Below are positions 23,602-37,429 of a DNA stretch of 64,000 nt, piece after piece. A program made the position numbers and the translations under genes. The stretch is taken from assembly GCF_040807025.1 (NCBI RefSeq), contig NC_090944.1, positions 123,929,738-123,993,737 of the forward strand, given 5' to 3'. Within the stretch, counting starts at the first letter, position 1. Each line of letters opens with the position of its first letter. The notes beneath the pieces were generated by a model. It made no database searches and had not been told where the DNA came from. It was given only the letters and a program-made list of their open reading frames with translations. This DNA comes from Struthio camelus (lineage: Eukaryota; Chordata; Aves; Struthioniformes; Struthionidae).

Positions 23602-26428
23602 CTTTGTTACCCCTAAAACCAGTTTTGTCTAGTTTCAGGTCTGTATTTATTTAACTGGCCATTGGTGAACCATTTTATAGCTGTGGGGTCTCCAGTGACA
23701 AGCCTGTGCCCCATCTGTCATCATCCCATGCTTGTACTCCTCTACATTGCATCTTGTGTCTCCACTTCTCCAGGCCTCTGCTAGCATAACGGGCCCATGC
23801 TGCATCATCAGGTTAGAGTCATAAATATCTCACTCTGCACAGAACAACTACTTGTTACTGCTGTCTCTGTAAAACTATGGTTGTATCATACAATGGTAAT
23901 CAAAGTAAAACAAGTCAGCCATAACCACCTGGTCAGAAGAAAAATTGCTGTTTCAGCTAAATCAAGGTAAAACAAAGCTGGAGGCAGCTGTCAATAAAAG
24001 CCAATACAAGTTCAGAAAAAGCCAGCCTGAGAAGCCCCAGTCCAGAGACTTTGCAAACTCAGTACAAAGCTAGTAGCCTGTTACTAGTAGTGGCAGAACT
24101 GTATTGCAGGGATACAGGGTTACAGTAGCACTTGCTGTTGCTCCCTGGTTCTGGAATAAACCTCAGCAGAAAGGCCCTGTGTACTGTGCACTGCTGTGAA
24201 TGTGGTTTGGGGATATCATCATGGCTGCATGGTTTCTTCCTACTGGCACTCTGCATAAAGACTAAAAGAGAAATGAGGATCAGTGTGGGGTCAAGAGTGG
24301 AAGAAACCTTCTGGAAATCCACAAAAGTTACAGCAGCTTTTGGTTATTGGAACTGAGCATAAACTGCTTATTTGGCCAGGAGTGGTGCTTTCATGTATAT
24401 TGTTTCACTGACTGATGGCAATGACGCATTTCCCTGCTTTCAGAGAGAAGCAGACATGCCACAGGGCCCAAGCAGTCTGGAAGCTAATTTCATCTGAGCT
24501 CAGCTCCCTCCCACCACATTTTTTGTCTGGGTACACACGTGAAAAACTTCAAGGAGGAGGTTGCTTGGGAAAAAAAGAAGAACAAAAGGCTTTGGGGAAG
24601 ATTAGGACCTTCTCCAGGGTCCTGCACTGGCCAAAAACTTCAATGAAATGTTTCTTGCTCCCTTTCTGCTTCTCTTCAGTGAGCTTCCTTGGCATGGGAC
24701 AACCTTGGGCTCCCAGGTGGTCTCGACAGGATGTGCAGAGAAGTGAAGTGACTGCCAAGTATCTGCTACCAGAGCATAGAGCAAGAGGGGCTGCAGAAGC
24801 CTGGTCTCCCCATTCAGTGCCCTATTCCTTTTTAGTATATTGCCTGCCTCCCTTTCTTGCTTGGAAGAAAAAGGACCCGCAAGTGACGGAGGACACCTCT
24901 CCATTCACTGTAAGCCTTGTAGCAATGTGGGTCGTGTCCTGCACTTCTCATCCCGCCAAGCCTGTGCTGTGCACGTTGCAGGTATGCTGTGTGATAAGTT
25001 AATGCCATTGTGCAGCACCCAGCTGTGCCTCTCTAGTTTCTTTCTGCCCTTAATGCCATGGTTGTGAAAAGAGTGATAGACTCAGATGGAAACCAGGGTA
25101 GAGCCCAAGTCAGGGATAATGTGTAAAAGAGCATGACTGAAAAGACCTGATAGAACCAAGATGAAAGACTGCAGGTGTTGGATGGTAAAGAAACTGTCCA
25201 ATTACAAGGAAAACAGTGAACAGCTTACCTGTGTCAGGAGACAGGAACGGTATAGCTAATATAGCAAATTGGTTTTACTGAGCACCAAGGGTTTCTTTTA
25301 TACCATGCTACATGCTTACCCTGCTACATGGCTCTCATTAAGCCAGCTGACAAAACAATTTTTTGAGATAGTGGAAAAACCTACAAACTGACCTGTCCTG
25401 AACTGCAGAATATGTCACTCGTGCAGGAAGAATTCAAAGAGCGCATGCAACAGTCTCTGAATAAGTGGCTAGAGGGCTGAAATGAGAATAAATAGAGCTT
25501 TGCCAGTTTGGAAAGCATTTGAATAACATGTAACAGAACTGACTGATGTGCTGCATGCAGAATGAATCAATCCTGGGATGGTTATTTACCTGTGGAAGCC
25601 TGAAAGTGAAAGATGACTTGAAAATGCAACAGTCTTATGCAATATGTATAAGAGAGAATCATCCAGACACAAATGGAGACACAAATATTCACATTATGTC
25701 CACATAGCCTGCCAGCTGAGCACTGCTCTAATCCAGACATACACTGCTACATTCAGACACTCACCTGCACGTTGGAGCAAGGTCTGGAGCTCTTGCAAGG
25801 GGAAGGGGGGACTGGGCAGAGGCGGTATTTTTCCTGCAGGCTCTTGTTCATGCAGTCTGCATGGATCAGGCCTGGGAGTATGGGCTTAGCCTGCTATATC
25901 CAAGCGTCACCTAGCTCTTCGCTTCCCAAGTGCCATGCAGGTGTATTGAGCCTGAGCTGTACCACACCAAGCCCCAAACAACATGTGCAGAAAACGCACA
26001 AATCGAGGAGGTTGGGTGTGTCTCAGCCTGTTCCTGTGCCAGCTCTTACCCTCAGGGTAAAGACAGAGCCCTTGAGGTGGGAAATTCTCCCAGTGTACAT
26101 GGATGCTGGTGTAGGACAAGCTTTTTAGAAGCAGCCGATAGCGGGGTAGGGCCACCAAGAGCATAGAGCAATGCAAGAAGTATGTTGTGAGAGCAATGCT
26201 GGATAATGACACCCACCTGCAATGCACGTGTGACAAAGTGGAGCCTGCTGCAAATGCGATAGCATCTCTGCAACTGTGAGAGAAGGACGGCGTAAGACTT
26301 CAGATGGATCTTGACAATAATCTTCTGTGTCTCTTATTTCACAGCACGATTTATATGTAAAACTGAAGGTTTTTCCCGCTTTCTTATAGGATACTTAAGG
26401 GAAATCCCTGGTATTGAAACAGCGTGGT

Positions 26429-26448
26429 TAACTAGATCTAACTAGATC
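26429..26448 (+). repeat. 10-bp tandem duplication
   Basis: TAACTAGATC is repeated exactly twice. Confidence 0.8.
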
Positions 26449-29400
26449 TTTTTTCTTACATCCTCCATGTTTGGGAAAGAGTAGTCGAGAGAGAGTCAGA
26501 TGCCAAACACGAAATGTCGCAGCCTTGGAGAAGTTCTGAACTACGACCCTTCACAACCGTTAGCAGAAATTTTTAACAGCATTTCTTGAATTATGCTGAA
26601 TGCTTGTTCCCTTAGTTCATCTTCTTCCTTTAAGGAACATAACCTATAAAATACAGCGTAGGTCTCTATCTGTACCTGAGGTGAAAGCAAAATGCTTATT
26701 TCCTAGCCACCCTGATCTCATGCGACACGTTTACTGCAGTGTGCATAACTGCATGACACTAGCCCATTATTCACGTGTGTGGAAAACTGTCTGCGTGTCA
26801 CTAGGCCACCTGAAAGGCAGAGACCTGTGGCAAAATAAAAGCTGTGGCACCTAACCCTGAACTACAGCCTCCTTACCTTCAGATGAAGTACGTGGGACTG
26901 TTGAGCCCTTCCCAATACCACTTCTCTCCGCTGCTTCGGTCAGCATCAGGAGGGCCACAGAGTCAGGCGCTGTGCACTGAACAAGCCTGAGAAAGGGGTG
27001 CGGGTGCTGAGGTCTCGAGGTGGATGGGATTTAGGGTGAAGAGGGAGCAGGTCCAGATGAGCTGGCAGAAATAAGAGCAAACTTTCTCCGAGTGCTGCTG
27101 AAGACATGGAGAGCAATGAGATGCAGCCGGTAGCATCCTCTTGCCACTGTCCTGAAGGGGGCTCTCACAAAGCTGGGATCCAGGGCTTGGTCACAGCTAT
27201 TTGACTTATTGAACTCTCTGTTTTCAGGGCATTTTCAACAGTTTTCAACTGCTTGCAAGCAGCTGGCAGGATCGCCAGAGCCTCGCAAAAAAAGTCAGGT
27301 GCCACTGGAAGGTCAGGACAGGATCCCTCCAGTCATGGATCAGGCGCTTTTTCTTTGTCAATGCCCAGGGATGGATTGCCCATTTCTAAGGGCAGGCACT
27401 CAATAAATACCTGGAATAACTCCAAAGGAAGGATAAAGATGTTGCTAACTCTCAATGAATGCCATACGTCCCTTCAAATATAGGTTAGATCAAATAATAC
27501 ACTGGTGTCTGGAGGATGAGATATCAGCTCCGTTTAATCAGCTATGAGAACAACAAGGCTTATTTTAGTCTATCTTTGAAAGTGATTTTGAGACCTGAAT
27601 GCATGGTGCCTACATGCCAGAAATCCTGGCGCCTCTCGTTTCTGAGTAGCCCCCTTGTTTCAGTTCCCAACTCCTGTCCTAGTTTGAGACTACATCTGTC
27701 AAAGACAATACATAAATAGCCAGCTTACCGTGCCTATTTCAAAAATTAAAAAAAAAAAATCTGACAGCTGAGCTCTGTTAAAGAACAAAAAGCATTCGCA
27801 GACAATCCGTGCCTACAGATACATTGAATCAGATGCTTTTTCTCCAATGAATGGATGAGACGGTGATACAGCCTTATATTGTTGGACCTCTTCCTTTCTC
27901 TTTATGATTACGGGGGTTGATTTCCTGTTTTGCTACACCTCTACATAAATACCAAGGCTGACAACTGCTGAGAAAGCATTTAGTTTTCAAAACTGATGAA
28001 AAGGAATGCTTTTTTACATAACCCATAATTAACCTAGGGAATTCAGTGCTACAGGATATCAACAATGTTAAATGCTTGGCAGATTCCAAAGATTTTTCTC
28101 CCTAAAATATTAAGCCCTTTGTTCTTTGCTTGTACAGCAGCTGACATGACACCAAAGATGGGAGTCGGAGGTTCTACCACCGTACAAATAGGCAAATGAA
28201 TAAAAGCTTATGGCTGTGCCATTCCTGATAGAACGCTGACCAGTTTAGCTGAATCTGCTTAATGCTACTGCTTTATAGGTATTACAGACAAAAGCGTGTC
28301 CAAAACTCATTTGTGTATGAGAAATGGCGGTGCTATGAAACTGAACCACTTCACAGAACATATCAATTTCATTTAATCTTTTGACAGAGAACATGATCCA
28401 AAAAGGAATGAAGGTCTTCCCCGGCCAGCTGGTGAGGTTTTGTGGAGCTTAGATCCTCGCAGCTGGATCTCCCATTCTGGAACTGGGAACCCAAATGAAT
28501 GAAGCAAGCTCAGCTGGAGCAAGAGCTGCAGAAGCTGGCAAATTCTCTGTCATTTGTGGGCCCCAGTGTATCCGCACACAGGAGCACTTTTTTTTATTAT
28601 AATATTTTTGAATTTATTACAAAAGAGTAATCCAGGTTACAAGCAGCTCTATTAAACCCCGTAACCTGCAGGTTGTAATCCCAAGGTTAACTGCTGGAGG
28701 CTGTTAAAAACAATCTTCAGTTGCACTATAATTGCAAAATTATTTGTAAAGGAAGTCTTTGCAGTGTCCTCTGAGGTTACTCTGAGGTGTCGTCTGGTTA
28801 CTATCAGAGCGAGAAACTGCAAAGTTAAGTTGATCATCAAGAGTGCCATTTCCTAGGCCTTGCATCTCCTTGTATCATAGGCAATATATTTCACATAAAG
28901 AGTAAAAGATAACCACCCACCACTTGCTTCTCTGCAATTTTCAGCTGCTTTTTCTGCGATAGGCTTTTCATCTGGGATAAGCGTACAGTCCAATCAGCAA
29001 CAAGCACTTCAGAAATACCTGAAAGCTATGTTTGTCCAAGTAAGAGCCTTCCGGACTTCATTTCCTCTAATGCTTGGCTGAAAGAATTGTATTAGAATAA
29101 TGAATACTCTGAACAGGACTCGTGTGGTGACTCAGCCAGTGACAAAGACAAATTGTTTCTACCACCAGGTTTAATGAGTTCTGATCTTGCTAACCTGCAG
29201 CTGGTCACCTCTATTTCCTTCTTCTTTATGATTTAATGTATATGTAAAGTTGGCCAGTGAGAATTCACTCAACAGCTGATGGATTAGTAGCAAAATTAAA
29301 TTGCGTGAAAATATGACATTCCATAAGGCTGCTGAAAGGAGAAGTATTTTGACGCTTCAGAAATGCTCTGGGTTTGATGGTTTCACATTAATTGCATTGA

Positions 29401-31504
29401 CATAAGGTGGGCAAAGTGTGCTTGTGTGTTTGTGAGAGAGCTGGTTGGAGCAATGAAGAATTTGGGGTCCCCCTGCCCAAGCTGTTGCTTGCACTGGCAT
29501 TGCCATCTCTGGAGGTTGCATCTAAGTGTGTTTGGATTGGGAAATTTCTGTGGGAAGGGCTGCCTCAATGCTCATTCATCAGCACCCAGGAGAAGATAAT
29601 TCTAGGCACCTCTAGGCAGTCTGATAATACAAATATTATAAATATCAGACACCTTGGAACACTAGGCTATTAGTGTTTAATGCCTTTAGTGACATCTCAG
29701 CTAGTATGTGTTAAACCGAAAACTGAGGGAGAATCTACAGATTTGGTCCTGTATGCAGTCAGAGCCACCCTTTCACTGACTAAAGCTTGGTTTTCCTCTG
29801 CTTAATACATCTAGCTGATTCAGGACAGAAAAATAAACTCTATATGTGCCTGATTAAACAAACTGAAATATTCTGCAGCAGTGCCTCGAAGGATATAGAA
29901 TTGCTCCAACATACTGGAGGATCTAAGGTGATGACTCCTGTAAACTGTTTTAAAAGCCTTCTGCAGGAATGCAGTTGTCCCCTTTTGATAAAGTTTGATA
30001 ACTGATGACAATGAAAGTGCTGTTACCACAAGGAAAGCAAGGTGAGGCAGAAAAAATCATCTCCTTTCGGACCTTTGCTGGAGAGAGGACTTAAATTTTG
30101 AGTATGCACAATTCCGTTGGAAGCTCAGACTGTTTTCTCTTTTTTATTTTGTTTTTAGGTGAAAACCTAGGAGATAGAAACCCTCACCCCCCTCAATGGG
30201 CAGCCCTGCCCAATCTCATTTTTAAAGTCATCTTTCTGGGTTACTCTTGTCAGACTGCCTTTACAAACACACCTTCAGGATCTCAACAGCAAGTTACTGA
30301 AATTAAACCAAAATATCAATGTGGACTTCTTTCCTTAATGCGATAGCAGATACTTTGCAGTAGGAGAGAGACAGCACTGCCAGCAAAATTCCTCTGGGTA
30401 CCAACCCTAATAATAATGCAGGCTAATGGAGGGCCATGGCCTATATTCACTTGTTCCTCTCCCTGGCGTCACCGATGGTGCAAAACTGTGGCAGGTGCTG
30501 GAGGTAGCCCTCCCTTTGCTTCATCTGGCAGTGACATTGCTCACTATGTTGGCAATGAAAAGGTGTTCACAGGGGGCTGCTGTCCCTAAACGCAAGCACC
30601 TAGAGCCGTTTGAGATGTCTACAGATCTGAGACACCTACACAGGGCTACTAGAAGGACCTACAGCAGACCCTCACCTTTGTAGCTGTAGGCCAGGGAAAA
30701 TAACACGAGAGCTTCTGACTTGGCTTGTGTATTTAGACACCCGCATGGCTTCTCAGGCCTCGGTAACCACTCTGTGTCAAATGAGTGGGGACTCCTCCCT
30801 CGTCTCAAGGCTGTTGTCCCAGACCGGGTGGCACCATGCCAGTCTGCACACACCTCACCTTCTGAAGGTCTGCTCAGCTGAGGGCAGGCTGAAGATTGTG
30901 GCTGCTTGTTCAACGATACTGGGGCTTTCAGTAGGATTCGCCAAAACTGGCATGTGTTCATAGAAACAGGTCTGCTCTGATGAGTTCCTGAGAAGCCTCT
31001 GACAAGGTCTGACCCTAACAGGGCAGCAGAGCAATCAGGGTTTCTCCTGTGGCTTTTTCTGGTCTTCAGAAAAGAAGAACTGCTGTGGTACCCAGAGGTC
31101 CCCTAGGACAACCCTGCCTTACAAAGACCCAGAGATAGGTCCACAGGCTCCCAGGTTAGTTAGCTCCCCGAGCACTTGGGAACCAGGCAGCCTCTGGAGT
31201 GACATTCTAATATGCCTTCACTCCTAGGCTCCCTGCTCCTTGACTGCTCAGGCAGGTGGGCGACACCAGGGCTGGGACTCCTGATTCTTCCCAAGTCCTG
31301 ACTTACCCTCTGTCCAGCCTAAATGCTGGCAGCAGCTGGGGATCTCAAAGAGTCTTCATGTTGGCAGGATGAAATGTTATTCATTTCTCAGTGTTGATGT
31401 TTGCGGATTTAGATCTTGATCTGGGGTCTGAAAGTATCCTTAAATAGGAATCATCTCTGTGAAACAGAAATTCATACTCTTGGCCAGCTCTAGTTGTCAG
31501 CACT

Positions 31505-31600
31505 CACTCTTTCTGAAAATGAGGCCATCTATCATGGATGCAGGCATCGAATTTTAGACATCCAGATTTGAAACTGTTGGCTTTAAGGTTTGCAGCTGAA
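31505..31600 (+). repeat. old interspersed repeat fragment, unclassified
   Basis: CTGAAAATGAGGCCATC...TTTAGACATCCAGATTTGAAACTGTTGGC resembles a dispersed 'tctgaaaat-caggcc / tagacaccc-aaatttgaaa' element that I associate with sauropsid genomes. The match is from memory and weak. Confidence 0.3.
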
Positions 31601-32227
31601 ATCCCAGCAGCCCTCCAACTGTTCTGAGGTTTACACTGAGGGGCCGCATCTGCTAGAAGTAAAAATCTGAATTTACACGAGTCACACATCAACTCATTCT
31701 ATGGAAAGGCGCTGTAAAAGCAATGCCAAAAAAATCCTGTCTGTGTGCCAGCAAAGCCATGTTTACATTAAAGCCTGTCAAATATAGCCCTAAAAACACT
31801 ACATAAATAGGTGGAAATATTGAATGTGCTGTTGCATCACAAAATTGAAAGTGTTAAACTATTACAGATGGCCAATATGCATTATCTTCATCATCTGTGA
31901 AAGTGAGGATTTCTCTTCATTTTGGGGGGAGGCATTGTCCTCCTGATATTCATGGCTCCTGACAGGATGAGAGGACTGTCTTGTGGCAGCTTGTTCTGCA
32001 GCTGCAGCCGTCCTCTCCGGTCACAGCCCTGCTGGTAGTCAGTCCGACGTAGCAGCTCAGTGCTAAAAGAGAATAAGCAAACTGTAAAAAAATTGATGTA
32101 AATATGTATCAGGGGCAAATTCTACCACAAAAGTGGTATAGTTACCCATCTTTAGTAGGTTGGCACTTCAGAGCCTTCATGAATTTTTCTGCACAGCACT
32201 TTATAAGAGTAAAGGATTACTATCAGC

Positions 32228-32305
32228 CTTCACTTTACAGATTGGAAATGAGACAGAAACAAAGTTAGTGATTTCCCCAGTAACAGAGGCAGTCAATGTT
32301 TGCTT
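32228..32305 (+). repeat. MIR/CORE-SINE-like remnant 2
   Basis: ACTTTACAGATTGGAAATGAGACAGAAACAAAGTTAGTGATTTCCCCAG follows the familiar 'tttacagatgrggaaactgaggc...agtgacttgcccaag' core with many substitutions. Confidence 0.55.
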
Positions 32306-33589
32306 CATTTCGACAATGTATTTTTTAGCATGTTACAAGTCTTTCTGGCTATCTCAGATTGACACAAGAAGTGGCCCCAATTCCAGCATTTCCAAGCATG
32401 CTTGCAAGGCTCAAGGTGGGTGCTCCAAAACTGAAGTACCCCAAATAAAAATCTGTTCTTGAAAGCAGGGGACTCTGTAATTAGCTAGTGGCCATGTGGT
32501 ACATCTGTAGCACGGCTGGCAGAAGATCCTGAGTGTTTAGCGTGACAGACAATGCCTGAAGCACAGGACAACCTTTCTGTCGGTGCCACAGCAGACCTGA
32601 GATACAGTCAGCACAGCTGGTGAGCCGAGCAGCCAGTGGAGCTGTCAGTCCAGGGATCTGGGCCGGACTTTGGGGACATGTCAGCCCTTCTGCTCACCTG
32701 CTCAGAGGGAAAGTTTCTCCCAGAGGAAGTAATTGCATCAGTGTACCTGCCAGCTTTTATTTTTGTTTGCTTGCTATATGGAATTTCTCTTCTGATTATA
32801 GCAGTGCAATTTCAAGATCAGTCAGTGCAAAGCTGTCGTGTTTAGTTGCCATCTGTAATGCTATGTTTTAATATGAATGTATCAGTGTGTCTGTGACTTT
32901 CCCTAGTACCTAGTGAGTGATGGATGGAAAGCACAAGAGTTCTGGAGTCCAGGCTAAAAGGGACAAATGATATGGGTGTGAAATACACTGCTTTTCTACT
33001 AGTATTAAAGTCTCCCATGTGCATGATTGATATGTTCTGCTCAAATGCTCAGGATTGACCTCGTTGCTGGATATGGAGTCAAGAAAGATTTTTCTTGCAA
33101 TTAGTTTGGCAAAAACTGTTTAATTTGTCTCCCTTTTTGCCTTACTTTTTGTTATGCCTCATTGTCCATTTCCTGGGACAATCTGGGATCATCATCTAAC
33201 AAACGGTAAAATGCTACCGATGTTCTCAGTCTCTCCTGCTTTCTTCCTGTGATAAATTATTCTGTTCCCTTCTTACATGTTGGACATTTGTCTCAAGGAG
33301 TTGGAATTGTTTTGTAGTGAAGGAGGCCCTGTGGAAGATAAAGTCTGAGGTCCATCTGGACTTAACATTAATTACATGAGTCTGCAGCAGTTCACATTCA
33401 AGACTAGGCTCGAGCATCCTTTTAGCTGTGACACACCCCACCTTGCCCTGTTTGTGGGCATGCTGAAGGCTGCTGCAGACATAATTTTCCCAGCTGCCTG
33501 CGATTGCCTTACTCAGATTCTCCCACTAGAGGGTTCCCTGATTCCCTTCATTGAGGTTTCAAATGTTTGCTGCTTATCTCTTTAGCCTT

Positions 33590-34030
33590 CCAGTCTCCAT
33601 CCTTCCCACCACTGCCATGCAACATTTGAATACTGATATCCGTCTCTGATTGACCCAGGAAGCTCACTGCTGTCATCAACTTCCTGAATTTTCAGATCAG
33701 TGTCTTCCTCTTTTCTTCCACGTAGGCATGTCCAGGACACGCAAGAGGCAATCCCCATCCATGTCTTCAGAACTGGCTTGTTTTCATCCTTCAGATCCCT
33801 ACTTTAAACTCTTGTTGTCGTGGCTAGTAAAAGTACTTGACGGTGTACTTAGACTGCTGATGTGCTGAGATCACTGCCTATCATGCCACCAACTGTTTTC
33901 TTACCCTCACGCTTCCCTATCTGTACATCTTGGTCTATACTTGTGTCGGCTCTCTGGGGAAAGAAATGTCTTTTTATTCTGTGCTCATATAATGCCTAAG
34001 ATGGAGTGATCCTGGCTCATCACCAGGGTT
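33590..34030 (+). repeat. old unclassified interspersed repeat, copy B (most complete)
   Basis: It contains CCTTCAGATCCCTACTTTAAACTC (33788-33811), then TTAGACTGCTGATGTGCTGAGATCACTGCCTATCATGCC, then a tail GGAAAGAAATGTCTTTTTATTCTGTGCTC..ATAATGCCTAAGATGGAGTGATCCTGG. This order matches a dispersed element I recall from turtle and bird genomes. Copies A and C share the first block. The class is not established. Confidence 0.55.
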
Positions 34031-37000
34031 ATCTGTAACATGCAACAAGCCACTCCCTACCTGCGTGGCACAAATCCAGGAAGCAGATCTCACGGGCTGA
34101 ACCAGCTAGCAGGCACCGGGCAGACATCAGCACAAAGATCTCCAAGGGACTGGAGGATGACCAGAGCCTCGAGCCTTCCTTTGACTGGTCTTATGCCTTC
34201 TCACTCCTATGCTGCTCTCAGAAACCTCAGCTTTCCTACTCTCTTTCCCTGACTCCTTCCTCACTTCTTGGTCCTCTTGACTTTAGACTCTCGGCTTTGC
34301 CCACAGATTCTGAGTATGTCTTCGGCACAGCCTTGAATCCAGCATGACCTGCCTTCATAACTATGCTTAGAAAATTCCTGGACACAGCTGGGGTGAGCAA
34401 AAGTCCAAAGTCCAAAATTTAATGAGAAGTTTAACCATTTTGTATTTATTTATATTTTTATTGTGCTTCTCATGACAGGCAATAAAATCAAATTAATTTG
34501 TCTGCTCAACAGCCTGTGATGCGCTTAAGATATTGTTCCATTTTGTCGATGGAGTCTAGGCTAAAATATATCTTTTCTGGGAACATCATCTCTTTCTCTC
34601 TTATCCAGAGAGACAGCCAAACATCTCTTACCCAAAATCTTACCCAGGCAGATTTCAAGGAGCTGCTGTGTTTGTTTGGGATTTACAAATGCAGGGTAAC
34701 CATACTCTTGACAAAAAACTTGATACTCCATATAAGTATAGTCACATTGGCTCTCTCATCGGAGGCTACTTTGCATCCGGGAACTCTGCACGCCGATGAT
34801 ACGTGCATCCTGTTGGTGTATAAAACGCACACCAGGCAGCAATTGCTTTCTAGGAAGTCTTGGACTAGCTGTGTATGGGTTATTCATGACCAAATGTCTA
34901 ATGCTTCATAGAAACATTGCACTAAAGGACATGTGCTGTGGTTGCCAGGGTAATCCCTACAGACAAACACAACACTAGACAGTATTTTCTCCAGTTGCAC
35001 CTTAGTTCCATGAGTTGAGTGAGTTTTGTGATGCATAGACTGGCTGCCACATCTATTAGGAATTTCATCTTAGAAAAAGAGAAGACATTGCATAAATGAT
35101 AGCTGACCTTTTCTTCAACAGATATTTCAGGGGTTTTTGTATGTATTTCCTCCATAATTGCAAAGTTTTGATTTTTGCATGTGTGTACAGTTTTCCAGTA
35201 ACACTACTAAAAAGGCAAAATCAGTTAAGGCATGAAAATCAACCACTAAGCTCTAAGACCTGTTTCTGGCAGCTGGCGGAAAATAAGCAGAAAATAAACA
35301 GTTTTTGATGACGGCCTAGTCTTTTACTGACAGTGCAAGAATAAATCAACCTTAGCTACCTTTTAGAAAGTGGCATCACTATTCATATATAATACTACAT
35401 AGTCTCTAACGTATGGAAAAAAGGTGTAAAAGTATCACTGCCTTCAATACCCACAAGATGGTGCCATTCAATAATTTTAGGATGAGCGACTCTGCCAGGG
35501 TATTGAGGAAAAGAACTAAGATACAGCTCCCTTTTTGAATTGTCTGTTGCACAAGTAACTCATTTTTCTAAATCCTAGCCTAAGCATCACCCCAATAGCA
35601 TCTTATGCTCAATCAGTTCAAAGGATTTTATCCTGCTGTCAGAGACTGCTGTCTCGTGTCTCCTGGGCTTTCTTCCATATGAGATGACTCTGCAGCATAA
35701 TAAATCTCAGAGTCAAGACTGTCTCCCTAGCAGGATGCCTCTGTATTGGATTTACTAGAGATCACCTTTAACTTCATGACCTCAAAATAGGCAGTTTTGT
35801 TTGCTTTGGAATAGGCTTGCTCACAGCGCAGGAGAAGTCCTTAGCAAGGGTAACTGTCACCCCTGCGACTATTCCACTTTCACTAGAAAGGCTGCTTGGC
35901 CTTTCTGCTTCATCAGCTCCTGCTTGCTGGGACAAATATGTCCTCTGTTAGCAACAGGCTCAAGACAACCAGGGGAACAACCTCCATCGAAACATTCCCT
36001 GCAAATACAATCAATACAGGACTTCTCTGCAAACAGTTATTGCCTCCTTCTGAGGCAGTACTTTATCTCATGTGCTTTTAAAAGACCTTATAAACAGACC
36101 AACGAGCGTGTAAACCCCTTGTTCCAACCTAAACAGAACATCTCCAGTTACGCTCAACTTCACTCTTCTCACTTGCATAGAGTTGGCCAATTTATTTCCC
36201 AGTAGGTCTTGAATGAACAGAAAATTCTGAGGACTCTGAGTCCTCCAGCCTGAGTCAAATTCAAATAAGTGGTCTAGAGAAGTATTGCTACCTCAGATGG
36301 ATCCGATTTCCTTGCTCTAGTGAAGTTCCTCTCAAGCCCAGGGTGAGTTTTTGTAGGATTCAGCTGGTTCTGTTACTAACCTGCAGGTTATCTCATTCCC
36401 TTCAGGTCTGTTCTTTTCTGAATGCCAGACTCACAAGATCAATGACTTCTAAATCATGTAAACAGCGTATGTCTAGCAGACACTAAAACTGTTGCTTGAG
36501 GATGCTTACTGTCCTCATAAACACAAACACCAGTTTAACAGAGCAAGCAATCTTTCAGAGAAAATTAAAGCTCTTTAACAGATTAAGTTTTTTTTTTTCC
36601 CCTAGGCAACTTCATCTGTGGCACTATTCATAATTCTAATGAAATTCAGACAATAATCCAGCTGAGGCTCTTGATAGCACCTCTGCCTGTGGCAGTTCTT
36701 GACTTAGTGGCCTGGAGGAAGGCAGAGGAAAACTGTTAGCATATCCTTCAAAGGCAATAGGTTAAACTTGTGAGTGTCGCTGTCTCAAGTATGTTAGTAA
36801 AGCATATGTTTACCACTAAGCAATTGCTAGAGCAACACAGGTAAATGAGCAGGAAAATGGTTGCTTGTAGCCGCAGTTATTCCTAATTGCTATTTACTGG
36901 TGGAGTGCCGGAAAGAGGAAGGAGATGGAAACAGAAGAAGGGACAGAGTCTCTAAAGATGACATTCAAATACAGAGTGAGGAGCCACATGCTGCATGGAA

Positions 37001-37139
37001 CAAAGGGACAGAAAGGCAAAATTTAGTACTCGTCTTCCTACTTGCATATTTGTGTCACCTCTTGTGTTCTCACTTATATGCAGATCTATAAAATCATGCA
37101 GAAAAGGGGGAGGATCAACAGTAAATAATCGTCCATTGT
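34031..37139. other. noncoding interval
   Basis: No exon I can support. Frames here are short or overlap on opposite strands. No structured repeat was recognised. Confidence 0.45.
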
Positions 37140-37345
37140 ATTTTGCGCTACAAGAACAAGAAATGAAACTAGCACTTAGCAAGTTTGCAACAAACAAAAG
37201 GAAGTGGTTCTTCACATAATGTGCAGGTAACCTGTAAAACTCCTTTCTTCAGGATGCTGTAGATGCAAAATTTTACATGGGGTTCAAAAAGCAACCAGAC
37301 AAATTCTTAGAAGAAAAAAAAATCATGGAAGGCTTTTGACAACAA
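37140..37345 (+). repeat. ancient CR1 3'-region fragment
   Basis: AACAAACAAAAGGAAGTGGTTCTTCACATAATGTGCAGGTAACCTGTAAAACTCC and then TTCAAAAAGCAACCAGACAAATTCTTAGAAG match the 3' part of old CR1 copies. It is truncated and its frame is broken. It directly precedes the next CR1 fragment. Confidence 0.65.
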
Positions 37346-37429
37346 CTTCTCACTGAGAAAGCCTGTAAACGGCAAGGCCAAGAAAGCAGCCTAAGGAGCA
37401 GTCTACAGAAATATCTATCTACAAAAATC

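Larger units (their letters stand above)
21716..33585. other. long noncoding interval
   Basis: About 12 kb without a supportable gene. It contains the AAT microsatellite, a T-rich tract at 23589-23601, a 10-bp tandem duplication at 26429-26448, a MIR-like remnant near 32.25 kb and an old repeat near 31.5 kb. Segments around 28.2-29.2 kb look enhancer-like, with homeobox, SOX and AP-1 motifs, but this is only suggestive. Confidence 0.45.

Noticed and set aside
24415-25002. 195-codon plus-strand frame
   Set aside because: No domain or codon pattern of a real protein, no splice or promoter context, and overlapping frames on the minus strand.
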